Assembly (NCBI GenBank): GCA_001898485.1
Contig: MKTY01000020.1
Span: 992,001-1,056,000, forward strand
Source of the DNA: Sphingobacteriales bacterium 46-32
Lineage (GTDB): Bacteria; Bacteroidota; Bacteroidia; Chitinophagales; Chitinophagaceae
Length of the DNA stretch: 64,000 nt
Direction of reading: 5' to 3'
Notes under the pieces: generated by a model
What the model was told of the DNA's origin: nothing
The model's database searches: none
The model's input: the letters and a program-made list of their open reading frames with translations, nothing else
Shown: piece by piece, positions 45,376 through 53,805 of the stretch
Position numbering within the stretch: the stretch's first letter is position 1
Layout of the letters: every line of letters begins with the position of its first letter
Position numbers and translations under genes: made by a program

Positions 45376-47490
45376 TTGAAAAAGAAACCGCTTCATATTG
45401 CATTGGTTGGTAATCCCAACAGTGGAAAAAGCTCTCTTTTCAACAGCCTTACAGGGCTGAACCAAAAAGTGGGTAATTTTCCCGGCGTAACCGTCGACAA
45501 ACGTACCGGCCACAGCAGCCTGGCTGGTACAGATGCCCAGATCATTGACCTGCCCGGTACTTATAGTCTTTATCCGCGTCGCCTCGATGAGTGGGTAAGT
45601 TATAAAGTGCTTTTGCAGCAGGATGCTGGTATCAGTACCGATGTAATAGTGGCGGTGGCCGATGCCAGCAATCTGAAACGCAACCTGCTTTTTGCCACGC
45701 AGCTGATCGATCTCAAAATGCCCGTGGTACTGGCGCTGACCATGATGGACCTGGCGCAAAAAAAGGGAATCCATATTGATCTGGCGGCTCTGGAGCGGGA
45801 ACTGGGTGTCCCTGTTGTGGCAGTAAACCCACGCAAGCAAAAGGGCATTGCGCAGCTCAGAAAAGCAATTGAGCAAACCGCACAGGGCCTGTACAAGCCC
45901 CCCGTCAATGATTTTATTGATATAAAAGGACTTGCTCCGGCTGCAGTAGATGCTGTAAAAAAATTATTTCCTGGCCTTAGCGATTATGGCGCCATTCATT
46001 ACCTGATCAATCATGAATCTTTTGACCTGGACAGACAGACACAGGAGCAGATTGAGGCAATAGAGGTAAACAACCAGTTTAACCCTACCAAAACACAGGC
46101 CGAAGAGATTCTCAATCGTTATAGCCGAATCCGCCACATTATGCAGCAGGCCGTAAGTGAGCCTGATCCCCGGCAGCAATCCCTTTTTACTGAAAAGCTG
46201 GATAATATTTTACTGCACCGGCGCTGGGGTTATGTAATTCTGCTTGCCGTGCTTTTTTTGTTGTTTCAAAGCGTGTTCTGGCTGGCTACCTTTCCCATGG
46301 ACTGGATCGATGCCGGCACGGCATCGTTTAGCAGCTGGCTTGGCGATATACTTCCGGAAAACAACTGGACCGACCTGCTCATCAATGGCATCATTGCCGG
46401 CCTTGGTGGTATCATCATATTTATACCACAGATCGCTATTTTGATCGGACTCATCACCATACTGGAGGACACTGGTTATATGGCACGCATCAGTTTTCTG
46501 ACCGACCGGCTTATGCGTACAGTGGGGCTCAACGGAAAAAGTGTGATGCCCATGATCAGTGGATTCGCCTGCGCCATTCCGGCGGTAATGAGTGCCCGCA
46601 GCATCGAAAACCGCAAGGAGCGGCTGCTTACTATTCTCATCACTCCACTCATGAGTTGCTCGGCACGCCTGCCGGTATATACCATACTGATCGGGCTGGT
46701 TATTCCCAATAAATACCTGTTTGGTTTTATTGGGCTGCAGGCCCTGGTCATGCTGGGACTTTATATTCTTGGTTTTGTGATGGCGCTTATTGTTTCGTAT
46801 GTAGCCAAGTGGTTTATTCATATCCAGGAAAAAAGCTTCTTTATACTGGAGCTTCCTATGTACCGTTCACCACGCTGGAAAAATGTGTTGCAAACCATGT
46901 TTGATAAAGCCCGCATTTTTGTGGTAGATGCCGGTAAGGTAATTATGGTTATCAGCCTTCTGCTGTGGGCGCTCAGCTCTTTTGGACCCAGGGGAGAAAT
47001 GCATGTGGCTACTGAGCGTTATGAGCAGGCGCTCGCACAACCAGGTGCAGATACTACCACGCTTGAAAATGAATATGCCAATGCCCGTCTCGAAAATTCA
47101 TATATCGGCCATTTTGGTAAATCCATTGAGCCGGTAATACAACCATTGGGGTATGACTGGAAAATAGGTATTGCTCTGCTCACTTCTTTTGCAGCTCGTG
47201 AAGTATTTGTAGGTACAATGGCTACACTCTACAGTGTGGGTGGTGAAGAAAATGAAGGTCCTTTGAAAGAAAAAATGAAAGCGGCCGTTCGCAGCGATGG
47301 CACTCCGGTATATACACTGGCCACAGGAGTTTCACTGCTTCTGTTTTATGTTTTCGCTATGCAGTGTATGAGTACGCTTGCGGTAGTAAAACGTGAGACC
47401 CGCAGCTGGAAGTGGCCAATGATACAGCTGGTTTATATGACCTGCCTGGCTTACCTCATGAGTTTTATTGCTTACCAGGTCCTGAGCTGA
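45376..47490 (+). CDS. feoB: Ferrous iron transporter FeoB
   Basis: 704 aa from a TTG (TTGAAAAAG); no ATG lies upstream in frame before the divergent gene. The N-terminal G domain has GNPNSGKSS (G1), NFPGVTVDK (G2) and DLPG (G3). The G4 guanine-recognition motif is TMMD at 122-125 instead of NxxD, and no clear G5 is seen. The C-terminal half has the two Gate motifs (VMPMISGFACAIPAVMSARS, ITPLMSCSARLPVY) and about ten TM helices. It imports Fe(II) across the inner membrane. feoA is 4.2 kb away on the other strand. A TATTTTTG -7 element lies at 45349-45356. Confidence 0.94.
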   Translation: MKKKPLHIALVGNPNSGKSSLFNSLTGLNQKVGNFPGVTVDKRTGHSSLAGTDAQIIDLPGTYSLYPRRLDEWVSYKVLLQQDAGISTDVIVAVADASNLKRNLLFATQLIDLKMPVVLALTMMDLAQKKGIHIDLAALERELGVPVVAVNPRKQKGIAQLRKAIEQTAQGLYKPPVNDFIDIKGLAPAAVDAVKKLFPGLSDYGAIHYLINHESFDLDRQTQEQIEAIEVNNQFNPTKTQAEEILNRYSRIRHIMQQAVSEPDPRQQSLFTEKLDNILLHRRWGYVILLAVLFLLFQSVFWLATFPMDWIDAGTASFSSWLGDILPENNWTDLLINGIIAGLGGIIIFIPQIAILIGLITILEDTGYMARISFLTDRLMRTVGLNGKSVMPMISGFACAIPAVMSARSIENRKERLLTILITPLMSCSARLPVYTILIGLVIPNKYLFGFIGLQALVMLGLYILGFVMALIVSYVAKWFIHIQEKSFFILELPMYRSPRWKNVLQTMFDKARIFVVDAGKVIMVISLLLWALSSFGPRGEMHVATERYEQALAQPGADTTTLENEYANARLENSYIGHFGKSIEPVIQPLGYDWKIGIALLTSFAAREVFVGTMATLYSVGGEENEGPLKEKMKAAVRSDGTPVYTLATGVSLLLFYVFAMQCMSTLAVVKRETRSWKWPMIQLVYMTCLAYLMSFIAYQVLS

Positions 47491-47494
47491 CCGG

Positions 47495-48400
47495 TCAGGG
47501 TTGTGGCGCACGCCATTTATCGCGCGGTTCATAATGCTGATATACCAACGCGGAAAGTTTTCGCGCCAGCGTCCATGCCTCGTTGCTGCGCTGCCAGCTA
47601 ATGTCTTTATTGTTTTTGGTAAATATGCAAAAGATATACGGATTGTGCGGTGCATTTACCAGCAGCACTTCACTTCTTGCCGCATTTACACAACCATTTT
47701 TACTAAACACTTCTATAGTGGGTGGAATCTGAGAAATAGCTTCGGCCTCATCCCAGTAGTTACGTCCGAGGCAACGCATTATACGATCGCAGGCCGCTGG
47801 TGTATATAGTTTATTTGTATAAATCAATTCAAACAGGCGGGCAATCTCTGCAGGAGTTGTTTGCCCCCAGCCATAGATGCTGCGGTTGGGCTCTCGTCCG
47901 GGAGTGCGTGAATTGACCCTTGTTTGCCTAAGACCGGCACTATCCAGAATTTCATTGATGCGTGTGCCTGTACCGGCCAGCTTTTGCAACCAGAGGCTGG
48001 CTGTATTATCGCTGGTAGTAAGCATGAGCATGATAATTTTTTTCAGCAGGATGGGTTCGCCGTCTTTGAAAGACCCCAGAATATCTTCTCCTTCATATAA
48101 GAGTGAGTCACGGTATACATGTGCGGAATCATAATGCAATTCTCCCCGCTGTATTTTATCCATAATGCCCAGCATAATGGGTACTTTCACAATACTGGCG
48201 GTAGGAAAATGGGTATCTGCATTAATCTGTGTAACACGTCCGGTCCGCAGGTTTTTTACATATACGCCCACATCGCCATTAAAGCCCTGTACAGCCTGCC
48301 TGATTTTGTGAAGTAGTTGCTGGTCCTGTTTTTGCGCCTTAGCAGGTTGCGCTGTAGCGGTCAAAACGATAAGAGCGATCAGGAAAAATAAATGTCTCAT
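47495..48400 (-). CDS. Class A beta-lactamase-like serine hydrolase
   Basis: 301 aa from the ATG at 48400, which overlaps the upstream stop as ATGA and so is translationally coupled. Signal peptide at residues 1-22. SxxK is S69-K72 (TASIVKVP) and SDN is at 130-132. The third motif is KNG (234-236) instead of K[T/S]G, and the omega-loop region has GREPNRS, with Glu but no matching Asn. It may thus be a transpeptidase-like or weak hydrolase rather than an efficient beta-lactamase. Periplasmic. It converges with feoB, 4 nt apart. Confidence 0.87.
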   Translation of the reverse strand: MRHLFFLIALIVLTATAQPAKAQKQDQQLLHKIRQAVQGFNGDVGVYVKNLRTGRVTQINADTHFPTASIVKVPIMLGIMDKIQRGELHYDSAHVYRDSLLYEGEDILGSFKDGEPILLKKIIMLMLTTSDNTASLWLQKLAGTGTRINEILDSAGLRQTRVNSRTPGREPNRSIYGWGQTTPAEIARLFELIYTNKLYTPAACDRIMRCLGRNYWDEAEAISQIPPTIEVFSKNGCVNAARSEVLLVNAPHNPYIFCIFTKNNKDISWQRSNEAWTLARKLSALVYQHYEPRDKWRAPQP

Positions 48401-49677
48401 TTCAAAAAATCTGTTACGAGTGCACAAAAGGCAATGATGCCTGTTTTCATGGCCGCATCATCTACAAAAAAGTCGGCCGTATGGTGTGGTGGGGCTTTGG
48501 TTGGGTCTGTGCCGGCGGGCATACCGCCCAGGTATAAAAACAACGAAGGCGCTTTGGTACCATAATAAGAAAAGTCTTCGGCTCCCGTCACCCACTCCCG
48601 CTCCTGCACATGAGCATTGCCCAATGCCAGCTGCAGCGATGGAAGCATGCGGCGCAGCAGGACCGGATCATTGTATGTGACCAGGGTTTTGGTATCGATC
48701 GTCACCTCCGCCTCTGCGCCCGACGCCCGGGCAATTGTTTCCGCTGTATGGCGAATACGCCGATGCACATCCTGCTGCATAGCATTATCCAATGTGCGGA
48801 TAGTGCCATCGAGGGTACAGGTTTCGGGAATAATATTGTTGCGAACGCCACCCTGTATTTTGCCGACCGTGATCACAACCGGACCACGGGTGAGTTCGCT
48901 TTGCCGGCTTACAATCTGCTGCAGTCCCTGGATGATTTGTGCCGATACCACAATGGGGTCTATACCCAGCCACGGCTGCGAGCCATGACTGCCACGACCT
49001 TTTACTTTAATTGAAAACCAGTCGGACGACGCCATAAAGGCGCCTGACTTGTATTGAATGGTCCCCACCGGAGTTGCAGAGTTGATGTGCAGGCCAAAAA
49101 CGGCATCTACTTTAGGATTCTCCATTACTCCTTCTTTCACCATCAATGCAGCACCACCTTCTTCACCCTCGGGCGGACCTTCTTCGGCTGGTTGAAATAT
49201 AAATTTGATTGTTCCCTTCAACTCTTTGCGCAAGGGCGCCAGTACTTCTGCCACACTCATAAGCATGGCTACATGCGTATCATGCCCGCAGGCATGCATC
49301 ACTCCTACTTCCTGTCCATTATAAGTTGTCTTTTCCTTAGATGTCCAGGGCAGATTGCCCCGTTCTGTAATGGGGAGGCCATCCATATCGGCACGCAGGG
49401 CAATGCAGGGTCCGGGTTTTGCGCCACGCAAAATACCGACCACACCCGTTATGGCCACTCCTTCTTTTACCTCCAGACCAAGTGAGCGCAGATGGTCTGC
49501 TACCAGGCGGGCAGTTTTTACCTCCCGATTGCCGAGTTCGGGTTGCTGATGCAATTGATGGCGCCAGGCGATACAGCGAGACTCTACTTTATCAATAGCA
49601 GCCAGCAAAGGCTTGCTGAGCTGAGCCTGTAAATAAATACCTGCGAGCAGGGCGGCAGACAAAAGCAAAATGCGCAT
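48397..49677 (-). CDS. Exported M20-family amidohydrolase/carboxypeptidase
   Basis: 426 aa with a signal peptide (LLLSAALLAGIYLQAQ). M20D features: ALRADMDGLPI, VMHACGHDTHVAML (cysteine and histidines of the metal site), FIFQPAEEGPPEGEEGGA and a lid domain with GGVRNNIIPETCTLDGTIRT. Family members cleave N-acyl or aminoacyl amides such as hippurate-type substrates. Its stop overlaps the start of the beta-lactamase-like gene (ATGA), so the two form an operon acting on periplasmic peptide or amide substrates. Confidence 0.9.
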   Translation of the reverse strand: MRILLLSAALLAGIYLQAQLSKPLLAAIDKVESRCIAWRHQLHQQPELGNREVKTARLVADHLRSLGLEVKEGVAITGVVGILRGAKPGPCIALRADMDGLPITERGNLPWTSKEKTTYNGQEVGVMHACGHDTHVAMLMSVAEVLAPLRKELKGTIKFIFQPAEEGPPEGEEGGAALMVKEGVMENPKVDAVFGLHINSATPVGTIQYKSGAFMASSDWFSIKVKGRGSHGSQPWLGIDPIVVSAQIIQGLQQIVSRQSELTRGPVVITVGKIQGGVRNNIIPETCTLDGTIRTLDNAMQQDVHRRIRHTAETIARASGAEAEVTIDTKTLVTYNDPVLLRRMLPSLQLALGNAHVQEREWVTGAEDFSYYGTKAPSLFLYLGGMPAGTDPTKAPPHHTADFFVDDAAMKTGIIAFCALVTDFLK

Positions 49678-49782
49678 GTAAAAAATTTCCTGAATTTACC
49701 ATAAAAATCTCTTTAATCATTTACCTTCAAACGAACGTGTAGACGGTTAGGTTCTATAAAACTGCCTCAGTTTACTTCAGGA

Positions 49783-51024
49783 ATGCTACTTAGACATTTA
49801 CATTTTCTAAGAGCTGTGTTGCTCCACAGTGTAACGGCTTTTGGTGGCCCACAGGCTCATATTGCCATGATGATGAAAACTTTTGTAAAGGGCACACACT
49901 ATGTGACCGAGCAGGAGTTGATGGAGTACAATGCTTTTTGTCAGTTGCTGCCCGGGGCATCCTCTACACAAACACTTACGCTTATTGGTTATAAAAGAGG
50001 CGGTGTGCCGCTGGCTGTGCTCACGCTTATTGTATGGATACTGCCCGCCTGTATATTTATGGGCGCGCTTTCTTTTCTGCTCCATTATATAGATCGGACT
50101 GCGCTGCACAATGATATTTTTAAATTCATTGCTCCCATGGCTGCGGGTTTTCTCGTATATGCCTGTTATGCAGCTTTTCCGCACGCCATCCGCAATACCA
50201 TTACCTGGGTGATCATGCTGATAAGCGGCCTGGTTACATTTTTCTTTTTTAAAATGCCCGCCGTGTTTCCGCTGCTGATCGTAACCGGGGGAATTGCCAC
50301 TAACCTGAGTCGTAAACGTATACCACAGGTTGAGCAAAAGCCACGGAAAATAAAATGGTGGAATTTCTGGCTGTTTGGGATCATTTTCATTGCAGCGGGT
50401 ATTGTGAGTGAAACAGCTAAAAAGAATGACTGGCCCGACCGTAAGCCTATCAACCTTTTCGAAAATATGTACCGGATGGGCAGTTATGTTTTTGGCGGTG
50501 GACAGGTACTGATGCCCATTATGTACGAACAGTTCAGTATCCGGCCGGATGCCATCAGGCAGAAAGATCAGAATGTAGTACAAATCGATAAAGAAGAAAT
50601 GTATACCGGTATGGGCATTGTGCGTGCAGTACCCGGACCTGTATTTTCTATCGCGTCTTTTGCCGGAGGCATGGCGCTAAAAGATATGGGGCCGGAAATG
50701 CAGGTGCTGGGCTGTGTAATTGGAACAATCGGCATTTTTTTGCCAAGCGCCCTCCTGGTCCTTTTCTTTTTCCCGATCTGGAATAACCTCAAAAAATATG
50801 CAGCCGTATACCGATCGCTCGAAGGCATCAACGCCTCGGTTGTTGGCATCATGATCGGTTCTACTTTTTATATCCTGAAAGATATTTCGCTTATTACTGC
50901 ACAGGCTATCAGCGCTATCAATCTTGGCGTGATACTTGGCACTTTCCTTTTACTCTGCTATACGAAAATTCCTTCGCCGGTGATTGTAGCTATCTGCGTG
51001 GCCCTCGGCTACTTTATAAGGTAG
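49783..51024 (+). CDS. chrA: Chromate transporter, long two-domain form
   Basis: 413 aa with about ten membrane segments in two homologous halves: residues about 12-200 ([40 protein letters not shown]) and 215-413 ([40 protein letters not shown]). The paired FGG and PG motifs are typical of the CHR superfamily, which exports chromate by proton antiport; some members have other anion substrates. It stands alone between an M20 gene and the nadD-feoA pair. Confidence 0.9.
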   Translation: MLLRHLHFLRAVLLHSVTAFGGPQAHIAMMMKTFVKGTHYVTEQELMEYNAFCQLLPGASSTQTLTLIGYKRGGVPLAVLTLIVWILPACIFMGALSFLLHYIDRTALHNDIFKFIAPMAAGFLVYACYAAFPHAIRNTITWVIMLISGLVTFFFFKMPAVFPLLIVTGGIATNLSRKRIPQVEQKPRKIKWWNFWLFGIIFIAAGIVSETAKKNDWPDRKPINLFENMYRMGSYVFGGGQVLMPIMYEQFSIRPDAIRQKDQNVVQIDKEEMYTGMGIVRAVPGPVFSIASFAGGMALKDMGPEMQVLGCVIGTIGIFLPSALLVLFFFPIWNNLKKYAAVYRSLEGINASVVGIMIGSTFYILKDISLITAQAISAINLGVILGTFLLLCYTKIPSPVIVAICVALGYFIR

Positions 51025-51147
51025 AGGGTAAAAGGTAGAAGGGTGAGGGTTAAATGGGTTGCTTTTCCAGAAGAGATAATAAAGATTTCGTGTATGGCTG
51101 GCATGAATGATGGCTGTACATTGCTTTTGCCTTCCGGCTTTTAGCCT

Positions 51148-51720
51148 CTACCTTTTATAGTGGCCGGCGCGTTCTATTTCTTCGCGCACCGCATCGGGCA
51201 CCATATAGCGAATGGATTTGCCGTTGCGTATAAGCTGCCTAATTGTCGTTGCCGACAACTCCAGCAGGGGCGCCTGCAATGTATGCAGTTTTGCGCCGAT
51301 GGTATTACTTACCGGAAAGCCGGGGCGCTCATATACATAAATAGGATAGTTGTCTATTATATAAGAGGCGTTGTTCCATTTATGCAGATTCTGGAAACTG
51401 TCGCTGCCCATGATTACGGAGAAATTATGTTCAGGATATTTTTCGGAAAGATGAGCGAGGGTAACACTGGTATATGACGGGCGGGGCAGGGAAAATTCCA
51501 CATCAGAGACCTTAATGCGCTGATCATCTGCAATAGCCACACGCAACAGATGCAGGCGATCATATTCGTTGAGAAGACTATGATTGACCTTAAAGGGGTT
51601 TTGTGGAGAGACCACAAACCAGATCTTGTCTATTTCTGTCTCATTAAGAATATGGCTGGCAATGATCAAATGCCCTGTATGTACAGGATTGAATGAACCG
51701 AAATATAAACCAATATTCAT
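51148..51720 (-). CDS. nadD: Nicotinate-nucleotide adenylyltransferase
   Basis: 190 aa. The nucleotidyltransferase motif GLYFGSFNPVHTGHLIIA contains the HxGH signature (HTGH), and ISATTIRQLIRNGKSIRYMV-like residues (LSATTIRQLI) form the C-terminal ISSTxIR motif. It adenylates nicotinate mononucleotide to deamido-NAD in NAD synthesis. It lies 15 nt downstream of feoA on the same strand, an unusual pairing without obvious functional link. Confidence 0.93.
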   Translation of the reverse strand: MNIGLYFGSFNPVHTGHLIIASHILNETEIDKIWFVVSPQNPFKVNHSLLNEYDRLHLLRVAIADDQRIKVSDVEFSLPRPSYTSVTLAHLSEKYPEHNFSVIMGSDSFQNLHKWNNASYIIDNYPIYVYERPGFPVSNTIGAKLHTLQAPLLELSATTIRQLIRNGKSIRYMVPDAVREEIERAGHYKR

Positions 51721-51735
51721 TTAATATATTGACAA

Positions 51736-51966
51736 TCAATCAATTACATCAACAACAATATGTGCTGCTTCATCTAAACGCAGGCTTAGCCGGTAACCGG
51801 CCACCTGTACCGACACTGGATCGCCGAGGGGAGCGATTTGCTCTACCGAAATCGTTTCGCCGGGCAAACACCCCATTTCCATTAATTTCAGGTGAATCTC
51901 ATGGCTGTTTACTTCTCTGATCACGGCATGCTGACCAGGCCTTAACTCGGATAATTTTTTATTCAT
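51736..51966 (-). CDS. feoA: FeoA-domain protein
   Basis: 76 aa, an SH3-like barrel: KLSELRPGQHAVIREV, LKLMEMGCLPGETISVEQ and GDPVSVQVAGYRLSLRLDEA fit FeoA, the small cytoplasmic partner required for FeoB-driven Fe(II) uptake. Unusually it is not next to feoB (45376-47490) but heads a two-gene unit with nadD on the other strand. No Fur-box-like palindrome is evident in the short divergent region with ybeY. Confidence 0.9.
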   Translation of the reverse strand: MNKKLSELRPGQHAVIREVNSHEIHLKLMEMGCLPGETISVEQIAPLGDPVSVQVAGYRLSLRLDEAAHIVVDVID

Positions 51967-52028
51967 ACCAACACGGTTGGAGCAAAACTAACATTGATTT
52001 TTCTGCTTTGTTTACGAATTTTGAAAAT

Positions 52029-52466
52029 ATGCCATCAGCAACAAAATCAAATATTTGTTTCTTTTTTGAAACCCCGGTAAGCCTTCGCAACCGCACACAA
52101 TTAAAAGAAGAAATCGTACGCATTTTTAAACGCCATGGCAAAAAGCCGGCCTCATTGAACGTTGTTTTCTGTACAGACAAACGGCTTCTCGAGATCAACC
52201 GCCAGTATCTTCAACATGATTACTATACCGACATTATTACTTTTGAACTCAATGCTCCCGGCCAGCCTGTAGAAGGCGAGGTTTACATCAGTGTAGACCG
52301 GGTGAAGGATAACGCCCACCAGCTGGGGCAACCCGTCTACCACGAATTGCACCGCGTAATCTTTCATGGCGTACTGCACCTCAGTGGTTTCGGCGATAAA
52401 ACAGATGCCCAGGAGGCAGAAATGCGCCGGCAGGAAGACCTCTGCCTAAAAAGGTATTTTAAATAA
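52029..52466 (+). CDS. ybeY: Endoribonuclease YbeY (rRNA maturation)
   Basis: 145 aa from the ATG at 52029; a TTG seven codons upstream is less likely. The motif VIFHGVLHLSGFGDKTDAQE gives the HGxLHLxG signature. The third ligand of the usual HGxLHLxGyDH is Asp-Lys rather than Asp-His, as I recall for other Bacteroidota YbeY proteins. NRQYLQHDYYTDIITFEL and EVYISVDRVKDNA also match. YbeY matures 16S rRNA 3' ends and takes part in ribosome quality control. The palindromic array begins about 75 nt after its stop. Confidence 0.92.
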   Translation: MPSATKSNICFFFETPVSLRNRTQLKEEIVRIFKRHGKKPASLNVVFCTDKRLLEINRQYLQHDYYTDIITFELNAPGQPVEGEVYISVDRVKDNAHQLGQPVYHELHRVIFHGVLHLSGFGDKTDAQEAEMRRQEDLCLKRYFK

Positions 52467-52541
52467 AAAGGAAGGTTAAGGGACAGGGGAATTCTGTAGC
52501 CACAGAGATCCTTAGCCTGTTGTATTTCCAATCTAGGCCCT

Positions 52542-53407
52542 GTAGGCCCGCATTGTAATGCGGGCCTACGGCAAAAACGCTCTTCCAAAAGGATTACAAC
52601 AGATTCTCGACAGCAGACCTGGCCATCGCACTCCCGCATATCCCCAGTAGGCCCGCATTGCAATGCGGGCCTACGGCAAAATCGTTCTTCCAAAAGGATT
52701 ACAACAGATTCTCAGACAGCAGACCTGGCCATCGCACTCCCGCATATCCCCTGTAGGCCCGTATTGCAATGCGGGCCTACAACAAAATCGTTCTTCCAAA
52801 AGGATTAAAACAGGTTCTCAGGCAGCAACCTGATCGTCGCACCCCAGGATGTCCCCCTATAGGCCCGCATTGCAATGTGGGCCTACAGCAAATACGTTTT
52901 TTCGAAACAGATTCTCAGGCAGCATATCTAGTCGTCTCATTCCCGCATATCCCCTGTAGGCACGCATTGCAATGCGGGCCTACAGCAAAATCGTTCTTCC
53001 AAAAGGATTAAAACAGATTCTCAGACAGCAGACCTGGCCATCGCACTCCCGCATATCCCCCGTAGGCCCGCATTGCAATGCGGGCCTACAACAAAAACGT
53101 TCTTCCAAAAGGATTAAAACAGGTTCTCAGGGCAGCAACCGCCGCCGCATCCCGTATCCTCCTTGTAGGCCCGCATTGCAATGCGGGCCTACGGCAAAAT
53201 CGTTTTGGAAACAACGGTTGGAAGAAAGGGCCCCTGTTAAATGACCAGATCTACAACGTCCTACATATTCCCTGTAGGCCCGCGTTGCAATGCGGGCCTA
53301 CAACAAAATCGTTCTTCCAAAAGGATTAAAACAGATTCTCAGACAGCAGACCTGGCCATCGCACTCCCGCATATCCCCTGTAGGCACGCATTGCAATGCG
53401 TGCCTAC
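52542..53407. repeat. Tandem array of nine 28-bp palindromes, period about 106 bp
   Basis: Palindromes start at 52542, 52647, 52753, 52859, 52956, 53062, 53165, 53274 and 53380, spaced 97-109 nt. Each consists of an arm GTAGGCCCGCATTG followed by its reverse complement. The spacers are also related: TTCTTCCAAAAGGATTA, then CAGATTCTCAGACAGCAGAC and CCGCATATCCCC recur. Copies 1, 3, 4 and 5 carry single-arm mismatches; copy 9 has a matched change on both arms. It resembles REP-type elements. No transposase is nearby. Confidence 0.92.
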
Positions 53408-53473
53408 GGCAACGTTTCGCAAAAAAGTCTTACGGAAATGATTATCTGAAAGGGTTTAATGGGGAAATATGCC

Positions 53474-53489
53474 TGTTTCACGTGAAACT
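53474..53489. promoter_or_regulatory. parS-like site 1
   Basis: TGTTTCACGTGAAACT, one mismatch from the broadly conserved ParB-binding 16-mer TGTTTCACGTGAAACA. First of four sites spaced 88-96 bp. Confidence 0.8.
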
Positions 53490-53566
53490 TCAACCAAATA
53501 ATAAGCAGTGAGCCATTTCTTCGCCTGAATCTATTCGTCGATTAGGGGGAGACAGGTCATTTTACT

Positions 53567-53582
53567 TGTTCCACGTGAAACT
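53567..53582. promoter_or_regulatory. parS-like site 2
   Basis: TGTTCCACGTGAAACT, a parS-type 16-mer with the CACGTG core intact, 93 bp from site 1. Confidence 0.8.
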
Positions 53583-53654
53583 AATAAGGATGGGTTTATA
53601 CGATGTCTCCTGCAAACAATAGCCCTACTACTCATATGGCAACAAAAAACTTCG

Positions 53655-53670
53655 CGTTCCACGTGAAACC
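53655..53670. promoter_or_regulatory. parS-like site 3
   Basis: CGTTCCACGTGAAACC, core CACGTG intact, 88 bp from site 2. Confidence 0.75.
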
Positions 53671-53750
53671 CCTCATAACCCTATTTCCTTTAACCCTTCA
53701 ATACCTTATCTAAAACCTTAGAACAACCCTCCAATAAGGCAGATATTCAA

Positions 53751-53766
53751 TGTTCCACATGGAACA
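53751..53766. promoter_or_regulatory. parS-like site 4
   Basis: TGTTCCACATGGAACA, where one central base breaks the CACGTG core; 96 bp from site 3 and 40 bp before the mnmG start. The weakest of the four. Confidence 0.6.
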
Positions 53767-53793
53767 CCGTCCACCCTCTGTGTTTAATTGCTT

Positions 53794-53801
53794 TACCTTT
53801 G
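53794..53801 (+). promoter_or_regulatory. -7 element of mnmG
   Basis: TACCTTTG matches TAnnTTTG and lies only 4 nt before the ATG. If used, transcription would start at or inside the start codon, giving a leaderless message; otherwise the match is chance. Confidence 0.4.
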
Positions 53802-53805
53802 CAGG

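Noticed and set aside
52542-53407. CRISPR array
   Set aside because: Repeats are perfect palindromes, the spacers are themselves repeated and about 78 nt long, and no cas gene is present.
52364-53511. Several 60-110 codon frames across the palindromic array, with repeated CGPT and RPALQ words
   Set aside because: The unit length of about 106 is not a multiple of three, so each unit shifts frame; the frames are by-products of the palindromes and have no shared start or ribosome-binding context.
53440-53805. oriC with DnaA boxes
   Set aside because: parS-like sites are present but I found no cluster of TTATNCACA boxes or an AT-rich unwinding element.
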